Assembly: GCF_042650565.1 (NCBI RefSeq)
Contig: NZ_JBHSBH010000015.1
Coordinates: forward strand, 1-64,000
Origin: Nocardiopsis_B sediminis
GTDB taxonomy: Bacteria > Actinomycetota > Actinomycetes > Streptosporangiales > Streptosporangiaceae
DNA length: 64,000 nucleotides
Direction of reading: 5' to 3'
Numbering within the stretch: position 1 is the stretch's first letter; each line of letters opens with the position of its first letter. The position numbers were made by a program, and so were the translations under genes. The notes beneath the pieces are model-generated. The model worked only from the letters and a program-made list of their open reading frames with translations, was not told where the DNA came from and made no database searches. Below are positions 7,514 through 15,039 of this stretch, piece by piece.

Positions 7514-9220
7514 GTGGTAGAGCAGCAGATTCCGGTGCAGGGGACCCTCGATGATCTGGGGACCCCGTTGTCGCAGGCCACGTTCGTGGTCGTCGACCTC
7601 GAGACCACCGGGGCGCGCGGCGACGGCGCGGGTATCACCGAGGTCGGCGCCGTGAAGGTCCGCGGCGGGGAGGTCGTCGGCGAATTCGCCACCCTGGTCA
7701 ACCCGGGGGTGGCCATCCCGCCCTTCATCACCCTGCTGACCGGCATCACCCAGGCGATGGTGGCCCCCGCTCCCCGGATCGAGTCCGTCCTCCCGGCGTT
7801 CCTGGAATTCGCGCAGCTGGAGGCCGGAACGGTTCTGGTCGCCCACAACGCCCCCTTCGACATCGGGTTCCTCAAGAACGCCTGCGCACAGCACGGCTTC
7901 GACTGGCCCGCGGTTCACGTGGTCGACACCGTTCCGCTGGCCCGCCGGCTGGTCACCCGCGACGAGGTCCCCAACCACAAGCTCGGGACCCTCGCCGGCT
8001 ACTTCGGCGTCCCCGACCAGCCCACCCACCGGGCCCTCGACGACGCCCGCGCCACCGTGGGCGTGCTGCACCACTTATTCGAGCGCCTCGGCTCATTCGG
8101 CATCGACACGGTCGAGGAGCTCCGCGGCTTCCGCTCGGCCCCCACCGCCGCCCAGCGCGGCAAGCGCCGCCTGGCCGACGGCGTACCCGAGGCGCCCGGG
8201 GTCTACGTCTTCACCGACGCCAAGGGCGACACCCTCTACGTCGGCAAGAGCCGCAACCTGCGCCGCCGGGTCCGCTCCTACTTCACCGCCGGCGAGACCC
8301 GGGGGCGCATCCGCGAGATGATCGCCCTGGTCGAAGGGGTCACCCCGATCGTCTGCGCGACCGAGCTGGAGGCGGAGGTCCGCGAGCTGCGCATGATCGG
8401 CGAGCGCAAGCCCCCCTACAACCGCCGCTCCCGCAACCCCGAGCGCGTCACCTGGCTCAAACTCACCCGCGAGGCCTACCCCCGGCTGTCGGTCGTACGC
8501 GTCGTGCGCGACGACGACGCCCCCTACATCGGTCCCTTCCGCTCCGCCCGCGACGCCGAGCTGGCGCGCGAAGCCCTGCACCAGGCCTTCCCCCTGCGCC
8601 AGTGCACGCACCGCTTCTCCCCCGCCCGCCCGATCTCCGCCTGCGTGCTGGCCCAGCTCGGCCGGTGCGGCGCCCCGTGCGATGGCCGCGAGACACCCGA
8701 GGAGTACGCGGCGCACGCCGACGCCGCCCACACCGCCATGACTCTCGACGCCTCGCCCGTGGTGGCGGCCGTCGGCGCGCACATCGCCGGGCTCTCCGCG
8801 GAGCTGCGCTATGAGGAGGCCGCCGCCCACCGCGACCGGCTCGCGGCGTTCCTCACCGCCGCCGCCCGCTCCCAGCGCCTCACCGCACTGGCGCGGCTGC
8901 CCCAGCTGGTGGCCGCCCGGCGCGCGGGCGCCGGGTGGGAGGTGCACGTGGTCCGCTACGGGCGGCTGGCCGGCAGCGCGGTCATGGCGCAGTCGGCCGA
9001 CCCGGTGGCCTTCGTCGACGCGCTGACCCGCACCGCCGAGTCGGTGGAGCCCGGCCCCGGGCCCGCGCCGCGCGCGGGAGCGGGGGAGATGGAATGCGTG
9101 CTGCGCTGGCTGGAATCCCCTGGTGTCCGGCTGGTGGAAGCCGGATCACCGTGGACATGTCCCGTCAATGGTGCAGAAAAGCACCGCGACCTGACAGACT
9201 GGGGCCGCGCATCCAGGTAG
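7514..9220 (+). CDS. DEDD exonuclease (DnaQ-like) fused to UvrC-type GIY-YIG domain
   Basis: A 568-residue protein. An N-terminal DEDDh 3'-5' exonuclease (FVVVDLETTGARGDG; VAHNAPFDIGFL; final HRALDDARAT) is followed by a GIY-YIG nuclease domain (GVYVFTDAKGDTLYVGKSRN; ELEAEVRELRMI) and a UvrC-like region with clustered Cys (CVLAQLGRCGAPCDG). It corresponds to mycobacterial Rv2191 and resembles Cho/UvrC nucleases without the UvrC C-terminal endonuclease half; a role in DNA repair is inferred. GTG 7514 is preferred to an upstream GTG at 7391 because TACCCT lies 6 nt before it. A rare TTA leucine codon occurs in frame at 8075-8077. Confidence 0.88.
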   Translation: MVEQQIPVQGTLDDLGTPLSQATFVVVDLETTGARGDGAGITEVGAVKVRGGEVVGEFATLVNPGVAIPPFITLLTGITQAMVAPAPRIESVLPAFLEFAQLEAGTVLVAHNAPFDIGFLKNACAQHGFDWPAVHVVDTVPLARRLVTRDEVPNHKLGTLAGYFGVPDQPTHRALDDARATVGVLHHLFERLGSFGIDTVEELRGFRSAPTAAQRGKRRLADGVPEAPGVYVFTDAKGDTLYVGKSRNLRRRVRSYFTAGETRGRIREMIALVEGVTPIVCATELEAEVRELRMIGERKPPYNRRSRNPERVTWLKLTREAYPRLSVVRVVRDDDAPYIGPFRSARDAELAREALHQAFPLRQCTHRFSPARPISACVLAQLGRCGAPCDGRETPEEYAAHADAAHTAMTLDASPVVAAVGAHIAGLSAELRYEEAAAHRDRLAAFLTAAARSQRLTALARLPQLVAARRAGAGWEVHVVRYGRLAGSAVMAQSADPVAFVDALTRTAESVEPGPGPAPRAGAGEMECVLRWLESPGVRLVEAGSPWTCPVNGAEKHRDLTDWGRASR

Positions 9221-9230
9221 AAGGAGAGAC

Positions 9231-9995
9231 ATGGCGGGCATGCCGCTCAGCGACGACTACCCGGTCCGTCGTGTCCCGGTGGTCACCTACCTGCTGATCA
9301 CGGCCAACGTCATCGTCTACCTGATGTCCCCCATGTCGGCACTGGCCGTGTGGTACGGCGGCGACATCATGTCGCGCATGTGCCCGGTCGAGCTGTACCT
9401 GCTGCACTGGGCGGCGATCCCCGCGGAACTGCTCACCGGCGACCAGATCTCGGGCACGTCGGCCTGCGGCGGGGGCGACTTCACCAAGCTGCCGTGGCTG
9501 TCGTCGGTCACCTCGATGTTCCTGCACGGCGACGGCTTCCACCTGCTGAGCAACATGGTGTACCTGTTCGTGTTCGGCCCGGTGGTCGAGGACCGGCTGG
9601 GGCGCTACCGCTACCTCGGGCTCTACGCCGTATCGGGCATCGCCGCGACCTACGCCTTCGCGCTGAGCGTCGGGGTCGACGACGTCCCGCTGGTGGGGGC
9701 GTCGGGGGCGATCTCCGGCGTCCTGGGCGCCTACCTGGCCGTCCAGTCGCGCAGCAAGGTCACCACCCTGGTGTTCTTCGTCCTGCCCGTGCGGCTGCCG
9801 GGGTGGGCGCTCGTGGGAACCTACTTCGTGCTTCAGTATTACCTCTACATCAGCATCTCGCTGTTCCCCGGCGGCACCGACGCCGGCGTCGCCTATGCCG
9901 CCCACGTCTACGGGTTCATCGCCGGCGTGATCGGCGGGCTGCTCATGTACCGCATCCGCTGGCGCGCCGGAACGCGCCTCTCGGACGTCTACTAG
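9231..9995 (+). CDS. Rhomboid family intramembrane serine protease
   Basis: A 254-residue polytopic membrane protein with about six hydrophobic segments. Rhomboid signatures are present: FLHGDGFHLLSNMVYLFVFG, the catalytic Ser in VGASGAISGVLGAY, and the catalytic His in AAHVYGFIAGVIGG. A loop between TM1 and TM2 contains two Cys. The family cleaves transmembrane substrates within the bilayer; substrates are unknown here. ATG 9231 is preceded by AGAAGGAGAG. It starts 10 bp after the DnaQ-UvrC gene, suggesting co-transcription, and precedes the Lrp-type gene by 30 bp. Confidence 0.92.
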   Translation: MAGMPLSDDYPVRRVPVVTYLLITANVIVYLMSPMSALAVWYGGDIMSRMCPVELYLLHWAAIPAELLTGDQISGTSACGGGDFTKLPWLSSVTSMFLHGDGFHLLSNMVYLFVFGPVVEDRLGRYRYLGLYAVSGIAATYAFALSVGVDDVPLVGASGAISGVLGAYLAVQSRSKVTTLVFFVLPVRLPGWALVGTYFVLQYYLYISISLFPGGTDAGVAYAAHVYGFIAGVIGGLLMYRIRWRAGTRLSDVY

Positions 9996-10025
9996 GCAAG
10001 TACCAGGCAAGAAGGACGGGCACCC

Positions 10026-10304
10026 GTGATCACCGCGATCGTCATGATCAAGGCCGACATCGACCGCATCCCGGAGGTCGCCGCGGCCACCGCCGAGATC
10101 GACGAGGTCAGCGAGGTCTACTCGGTCACCGGCGGGGTCGACCTGATCGCGATGGTGCGGGTCCGCCGGCACGAGGAGCTGGCCGACGTCATCCCCGGCC
10201 GCATCAACAAGATCGCGGGCGTGCGCTCCTCCGACACCCACATCGCGTTCAGCGCCCACTCCCGGCACGACCTGGAATCGGCGTTCTCACTCGGGATGGA
10301 GTGA
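10026..10304 (+). CDS. Stand-alone Lrp/AsnC ligand-binding (RAM) domain protein
   Basis: A 92-residue protein with no HTH, made entirely of an AsnC/Lrp C-terminal ACT-like domain: ITAIVMIKAD, EVSEVYSVTGGVDLIAMVRV and IAGVRSSDTHIAFS. Such stand-alone RAM proteins form oligomers that bind small effectors such as amino acids. The target is unknown. GTG 10026 follows AAGAAGG. It converges on trpD across a perfect palindromic terminator. A link to tryptophan synthesis is possible but not shown. Confidence 0.9.
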   Translation: MITAIVMIKADIDRIPEVAAATAEIDEVSEVYSVTGGVDLIAMVRVRRHEELADVIPGRINKIAGVRSSDTHIAFSAHSRHDLESAFSLGME

Positions 10305-10311
10305 GCCGGGG

Positions 10312-10339
10312 CGTGCCCGGGTCCGCGGACCCGGGCACG
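10312..10339. terminator. Perfect 12-bp hairpin between RAM-domain gene and trpD
   Basis: Perfect 12-bp stem (10312-10323 with 10328-10339) with loop CGCG, between convergent genes, so it probably serves both strands. Confidence 0.8.
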
Positions 10340-10360
10340 GCAGCGCTGTGCGCCGCCCTG

Positions 10361-11416
10361 CTACGCGCGCTTGGCGTAGGACTGGCTGGTCTCGATCCAG
10401 GTGTCGAGCAGGGTCGCCGCCGCGCCGCTGTCGACCGCGGCCGCCGCGCGTGCGTAGGCGGCGCGCAGCGCGTCGACGAGCCCGGCTCCCCCGCCCTCCT
10501 CGGCCGCGACGATGGCGGCGGCGGCGTTCAGCAGGACGGCGTCGCGCACCGGGCCCGTGCGCCCGCCCACCAGCTCGCGCACCACCCGGGCGTTGAACTC
10601 CACGTCGCCGCCGCGCAGCGCCTCGGGGGCGGAGCGCTCGATCCCGAGGTCGGCGGGGTCGATCCGGGTGTGGGTGACGACGCCGTCGCGCGCCTCCCAG
10701 ACCTGGGAGGTGGTGGTCGTGGTCAGCTCGTCGAGGCCGTCGTCGCCGCGGAAGACCAGCGCCGTGGTGCCGCGGCCGGCGAACACGCCGGCGATGACCT
10801 CGCACATGTCGGCGTCGAAGACGCCGAGGGCGCCGGCGCCGGGCCGCGCCGGGTTGGTCAACGGGCCCAGGAAGTTGAAGACGGTCGGCACCGCCAGCTC
10901 GCGCCGCGGCTTGGCCAGGTACCGGAACGCCGGGTGGAACAGCGACGCGAAGCAGAAGGTGATGCCCGCCTCCTCGGCGACGCGGGCCGTGTGCTCGGGC
11001 GGCAGGTCGATGACGACCCCCAGCCGCTCCAGCACATCGGCGGTCCCGCACGAGGAGGACGCGGCGCGGTTGCCGTGCTTGACGACCTTCAGCCCCGCTG
11101 CGGCGGCCACGATGGCGGCCATGGTCGAGACGTTGACGGTGTGGGCGCGGTCGCCGCCGGTGCCGACGATGTCGACGGTGCGGCCGGGCACCGTGATCTC
11201 CACGGCGTTGTCGAGCATCCCCGCCGCCAGGCCGGTGACCTCCTCGACGGTGACGCCCTTGGCGCGCAGCGCGATGGCGAACCCGGCGACCTGGACGTCG
11301 GTGGCCGAGCCCGACATGATCTCGTTCATCGCCCAGCCGGTCTCAGCGGCCGACAGGGAATGGCCCTCCAGCAGGGCGGTGATCAGCTCGGGCCAGGTGC
11401 GTTCACGGGTACTCAC
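10361..11416 (-). CDS. trpD: Anthranilate phosphoribosyltransferase
   Basis: A 351-residue enzyme of tryptophan biosynthesis joining PRPP to anthranilate. The glycine-rich PRPP motif DIVGTGGDRAHTVNVST (about residues 82-98), KHGNRAASSSCGTADVLERLG and the NFLGPLTNPA segment are diagnostic. Length is typical. GTG 11416 follows CTGGAGGACC. trpD is solitary here, as in M. tuberculosis where it sits next to ctaE, so it is separated from other trp genes. I see no attenuator with tandem Trp codons upstream. Confidence 0.95.
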   Translation of the reverse strand: MSTRERTWPELITALLEGHSLSAAETGWAMNEIMSGSATDVQVAGFAIALRAKGVTVEEVTGLAAGMLDNAVEITVPGRTVDIVGTGGDRAHTVNVSTMAAIVAAAAGLKVVKHGNRAASSSCGTADVLERLGVVIDLPPEHTARVAEEAGITFCFASLFHPAFRYLAKPRRELAVPTVFNFLGPLTNPARPGAGALGVFDADMCEVIAGVFAGRGTTALVFRGDDGLDELTTTTTSQVWEARDGVVTHTRIDPADLGIERSAPEALRGGDVEFNARVVRELVGGRTGPVRDAVLLNAAAAIVAAEEGGGAGLVDALRAAYARAAAAVDSGAAATLLDTWIETSQSYAKRA

Positions 11417-11470
11417 GGGCGGGTCCTCCAGTACTGCGGGCGTGCGGACGGGGCATCGGGCGGTGGCGGG

Positions 11471-11575
11471 TCAGCGCCGCCATCGCGCGATGTCGGCCCC
11501 GTGGTGGGCCGCGCCGTTGAAGGACCGGGGGAACCCGCGGAAGAAGCCGCGAGAGGACCCGGGATGGTGCGCCAT
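11471..11575 (-). CDS. Possible 34-residue basic small protein
   Basis: A short frame upstream of trpD starting MAHHPGSSRGFFRGFPRSFN, rich in Arg, His, Gly and Phe, ending ADIARWRR. ATG 11575 has only a weak upstream ACGGAAA. The composition (Phe/His/Asn) differs from the GC-driven shadows nearby, which is why it is listed. It could be a leader peptide or may not be translated. No family is recognised. Confidence 0.3.
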   Translation of the reverse strand: MAHHPGSSRGFFRGFPRSFNGAAHHGADIARWRR

Positions 11576-11631
11576 GCTCGTGATTTCCGTTCGTGGCGGG
11601 CGGGATGCCGTGCCGGGGGTCTGAACGGAGC

Positions 11632-12072
11632 CTACCCGAGCGCGGCGGCCTTGGCCTGCTGCTCGCGCATCAGCTCGGCCAGCGACTCCGCCAGGGCGAC
11701 GGGGTCGATGGGGTGGCTGACGACACGGTCGGCGCGCGACCACGCGGCCAGCCAGCCGTCGTCGCGGCGCCCGATGATCAGCAGCACCGGCGGCGCCTGG
11801 TAGATCTCGTCCTTGATCTGGCGGCACACGCCCATGCCGCCCGCAGGCGCGGACTCGCCGTCGAAGACGGCGACGTCGATGTGCTCGTTCTCCAGCCGCT
11901 TGATCACGCCCGGGGCGGTCGCGCACTCGACGAACTCGACCTTGGGCACGTCGGCGGCGGGCCGGCGGCCGATGGCCAGCCGCACCCGCTCGCGCGTCCC
12001 GCCGTTGTCGCTGTAGATGAGGATGCGCATTCGGGCACCGCTGTCCGCGGCCCCGGAGCCGTTGTCCGCCAT
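11632..12072 (-). CDS. Receiver-like (pseudo-response-regulator) protein
   Basis: A 146-residue single-domain protein. After an 18-residue disordered N-terminus comes a CheY-like fold: RILIYSDN, then VAVFDGESAPAGGMGVCRQI with the equivalent of the phospho-acceptor Asp, then PPVLLIIGRRDD. The conserved Lys before the last helix appears replaced (VVSHPIDPVALAESL), and the first acidic pair is degenerate. It may be non-phosphorylated. No output domain. ATG 12072 has a weak SD; ATG 12030 is possible. It is divergent from ctaE; a regulatory tie to respiration is only inference. Confidence 0.7.
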   Translation of the reverse strand: MADNGSGAADSGARMRILIYSDNGGTRERVRLAIGRRPAADVPKVEFVECATAPGVIKRLENEHIDVAVFDGESAPAGGMGVCRQIKDEIYQAPPVLLIIGRRDDGWLAAWSRADRVVSHPIDPVALAESLAELMREQQAKAAALG

Positions 12073-12360
12073 GGTCGACCGTCACCGTCCCTTGCCATCT
12101 GGCGGCGCGGGCGCACATGTGCGCGCCACCGCTTCCGCGCCTGTCCGAAGCCTATTGCCTTGAGACCTTCGCCACGACAGCATGCCACCTGCGCCACACC
12201 CGGGGCCACGCCGCCCCTCCGCGGCCGCGCCGGCGCCCCTCCCGCCTTCCGGCGTCCGGGACGCCCCGTTCATCACGGGCCGATACCGTTGCCACCGCAG
12301 ATCGGGTGGCTTTCGGGGGGTCGTGCACCAACCCCCGCGAGATGCCGCAATAATGCAACC

Positions 12361-12987
12361 GTGGCGACAGCAACCGCGAACCAAGAAACAGCACCGACAC
12401 CGGTACATGGTGCGGCTAAGCGACCTGACCTGGTGAGCGTTGGCACCATCGTGTGGTTGGCCAACGAGCTCATGTTCTTCGCAGCGCTGTTCGCGATGTA
12501 CTTCACCATCCGATCGGTGACCGTGGGCAACCCCGACCTCGGTGAGTGGCCGGCCGCTCACCTGAACGTCCCGTGGGCCCTCGGCATCACCGTCATCCTG
12601 GTGGCCTCCAGCTTCACCGCACAGGCCGGCGTCTGGGCCGCCGAACGCGGTGATGTGCGGAAGCTCCGTATGTGGTTCTTCATCTCGTTCTTCATGGGCC
12701 TGGTCTTCGTGCTCGGCCAGGCGTACGAGTACTACGAACTCATCGTTCACGAAGGGCTGACCCTCCAGTCCAGCGCCTACGGCTCGATGTTCTACCTCAC
12801 CACGGGGTTCCACGGTCTCCACGTCATCGGTGGTCTGATCGCGTTCCTGATCATGCTGGGACGCACGTACGCCGCGAAGCGCTTCACCCACCAGCAGGCG
12901 ACCAGCGCCATCGTCGTGTCCTACTACTGGCACTTCGTTGACGTCGTCTGGATCGCTTTGTTCGCAACCATCTACTTCATTCAGTAA
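12361..12987 (+). CDS. ctaE: Cytochrome c oxidase subunit III
   Basis: A 208-residue, five-helix subunit of the aa3-type terminal oxidase, the short actinobacterial form. Markers: SVGTIVWLANELMFFAALFA, GMFYLTTGFHGLHV-type segment (YGSMFYLTTGFHGLHVIGG) and the C-terminal YYWHFVDVVWIALFATIYF. GTG 12361 is taken as start, giving VATATANQETAP; an AATAAT ends 6 nt upstream and may be the -10 of a leaderless transcript. It heads the ctaE-qcrC-qcrA-qcrB cluster, which in actinobacteria forms a bc1-aa3 supercomplex with ctaCDF encoded 5 kb away. Confidence 0.95.
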   Translation: MATATANQETAPTPVHGAAKRPDLVSVGTIVWLANELMFFAALFAMYFTIRSVTVGNPDLGEWPAAHLNVPWALGITVILVASSFTAQAGVWAAERGDVRKLRMWFFISFFMGLVFVLGQAYEYYELIVHEGLTLQSSAYGSMFYLTTGFHGLHVIGGLIAFLIMLGRTYAAKRFTHQQATSAIVVSYYWHFVDVVWIALFATIYFIQ

Positions 12988-13004
12988 CCCGAAACGGGGA
13001 AACC

Positions 13005-13913
13005 GTGAAATGGATTACCGCGCGGCGACGGCATCCCCTTGCGGGGTATGTCGTCGTCATACTCGCGCTCGCGCTCGTCGGCGTGGGCTATGCCTATGTG
13101 GCGCCCAGCGCCGACCGGGCCGAGGCGCAAACCGTCGCAGCCGATGCGGCGGCCGATGACCAGACCGATGTGGCGCAGGGCAAGGACATCTTCGTCAGGA
13201 GCTGCGCGAGCTGTCACGGGCTGACCGGCACCGGCTCCGACAACGCCCCTGACATCACCACTGCCGGTGGCGCCGCCATCGACTTCCAGGTGAGCACGGG
13301 CCGCATGCCGTCCATGAACCCCGACGCGCAGATGCCCCGCAAGCCGCCGGCGTTCACCCAGGACGAGATCGACGACCTGGTCGCCTACTACGAGCAGGAG
13401 ATCGGCGAGGGCCCCGGGGTCCCCGAGGGCATCCCCGCCGACGCCCCGGTGCGCGCCGACTTCGAGGACGAGGACTCCTACCTCGCCGCCGAGGCCGAGT
13501 ACGAGGAGGCCTACGAGGCCTACATCTCCGGCGCCCAGGACACCGAGGCCGGCATGAAGCTGTACCTCACCAACTGTGCGCACTGCCACAGCTGGTCGGG
13601 TGCGGGCGGCGCGCTGACCGACGGCAAGTGGGCCCCCGAGATCCACGACGCCACGCCGCGCCAGATCTACGAGGCCATGCTCTCCGGTCCGGGCCAGATG
13701 CCGGTGTTCAACGACATGACCGTCACCCCGGACGAGAAGCAGGACCTGATCGCCTACGTGAAGGACCTCCAGGCCGAGCCCGATGCCGGCGGCATCTTCG
13801 CCCTGAACCGCATCGGCCAGGTCGCCGAGGGCTTCATCGGCTGGGTGGTCGGCCTCAGCCTGATCGTGGCGTGCGCGATCTGGATCACCGCGAAGCAGCG
13901 AGCCCATGACTGA
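13005..13913 (+). CDS. qcrC: Cytochrome bc1 complex diheme cytochrome c subunit
   Basis: A 302-residue membrane-anchored diheme cytochrome c. It has an N-terminal signal/TM (YVVVILALALVGVGYAYVA), heme sites CASCH (about residue 66) and CAHCH (about 190), and a C-terminal TM (GWVVGLSLIVACAIWITA). The two c-type hemes pass electrons directly from the bc1 complex to the aa3 oxidase without soluble cytochrome c. Between the hemes is a very acidic stretch (about residues 145-185, Glu/Asp/Tyr-rich) that makes it longer than the 270-280 residues I recall for relatives. GTG 13005 follows the ctaE stop by 17 bp; its end overlaps qcrA. Confidence 0.95.
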   Translation: MKWITARRRHPLAGYVVVILALALVGVGYAYVAPSADRAEAQTVAADAAADDQTDVAQGKDIFVRSCASCHGLTGTGSDNAPDITTAGGAAIDFQVSTGRMPSMNPDAQMPRKPPAFTQDEIDDLVAYYEQEIGEGPGVPEGIPADAPVRADFEDEDSYLAAEAEYEEAYEAYISGAQDTEAGMKLYLTNCAHCHSWSGAGGALTDGKWAPEIHDATPRQIYEAMLSGPGQMPVFNDMTVTPDEKQDLIAYVKDLQAEPDAGGIFALNRIGQVAEGFIGWVVGLSLIVACAIWITAKQRAHD

Positions 13914-15036
13914 TACCCCTGACACCAACACCAACGCCGGTGGCGAAGGCCCCGACCGGGTCATCGGCACCCCCTCCGCCGCCGAGGGCGTCATCGCCGC
14001 CCCCGCGGACCCGCACAGCGAGCACGAGGGCCCCTACCCGGGCGAGGAGACCCACTCCCAGCCCGAAGAGGTCCAGCGCAAGGGCGAGCGCACCGCCGCC
14101 GCCTGGTTCACGATCGCGTTCGTCGCGGGCATCCTCTTCTTCGTGGCCTACTTCTGGTGGGGCCCGAACGCCGAGGGTGAGCAGGCCATCTCCGACCCGC
14201 GGATCGCGCAGTACTCCAACATGGCGCTGGGCGGCTCGCTCGCCCTGGCCCTGTTCGCGATCGGCGCGGGCATGACCGTGTGGGCACGCAAGGTGATGCC
14301 CCACTACGAGGTGTCCTCGCCCTACGACGAGCTGCCCTCCTCCCCCGAGGAGAAGGGCTCCTTCGGCGAGTTCTTCATGAAGAGCGCCGACGAGAGCGGC
14401 TTCACCAAGCGACCGTTGCTGCGCCGCACGCTGCTGCTGGCCATGGCCCCGCTGGGGCTGGCCCCGATCGTGCTGCTGCGCGACACCGGGCCGCTGCCGG
14501 GCGACGTGCTGCACCACACGCCGTGGCACCCCGGGCGGCGCATGGTGGTCGAGGGGTCGGACCGCGAGGGCCCCGGCACCTGGATCCGCGCCGAGGACCT
14601 GGAGAACGAGCCCGGCGGCATGATCAGCGCGCTGCCCTACCAGGAGCACGACGAGGACCACCCGCACGGCCTCAGCCTGAACGACCAGGCGAAGGCCGTC
14701 ATCCTGCTGATCAAGGTCCCGGACGGCGACTTCAAGCCGACCATGACCGAAGAGCAGATGAGCTGGACGCACAACGGGATCATCGCGTACTCCAAGATCT
14801 GCACCCACGTGGGCTGCCCGGCGGCGCTCTACGAGCAGGGGACGCACCGCATCCTGTGCCCCTGCCACCAGTCGACGTTCGACGCCACCGACGGCGCCAA
14901 GGTCGTCTTCGGCCCGGCACACCGCCCGCTGCCGCAGCTGCCGATCACAGTGGATGACGAGGGCTATCTCGTGGCCGATGGGGACTTCTCCAGCGCCGTG
15001 GGCCCGACCTTCTGGGACGCGGAGAGGGGTGCGTAG
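13906..15036 (+). CDS. qcrA: Cytochrome bc1 complex Rieske iron-sulfur subunit
   Basis: A 376-residue Rieske protein with the three actinobacterial TM helices (AAAWFTIAFVAGILFFVAYF; ALGGSLALALFAIGAGMTVW; LLLAMAPLGLAPIVLL) and a C-terminal [2Fe-2S] domain. Ligands lie in CTHVGCPA and CPCHQSTFD, and the flanking Cys pair provides the structural disulfide. It oxidises menaquinol and reduces QcrC. ATG 13906 overlaps the 3' end of qcrC by 8 bp, so translation is coupled. The first 60 residues are acidic and proline-rich, likely cytoplasmic. Confidence 0.95.
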   Translation: MTDTPDTNTNAGGEGPDRVIGTPSAAEGVIAAPADPHSEHEGPYPGEETHSQPEEVQRKGERTAAAWFTIAFVAGILFFVAYFWWGPNAEGEQAISDPRIAQYSNMALGGSLALALFAIGAGMTVWARKVMPHYEVSSPYDELPSSPEEKGSFGEFFMKSADESGFTKRPLLRRTLLLAMAPLGLAPIVLLRDTGPLPGDVLHHTPWHPGRRMVVEGSDREGPGTWIRAEDLENEPGGMISALPYQEHDEDHPHGLSLNDQAKAVILLIKVPDGDFKPTMTEEQMSWTHNGIIAYSKICTHVGCPAALYEQGTHRILCPCHQSTFDATDGAKVVFGPAHRPLPQLPITVDDEGYLVADGDFSSAVGPTFWDAERGA

Positions 15037-15039
15037 CCG

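Noticed and set aside
9186..9220. Possible frameshift at the C-terminus of the DnaQ-UvrC protein
   Set aside because: The last 15 residues look unlike the rest, but no alternative frame restores a recognisable ending, so the frame was left as is.
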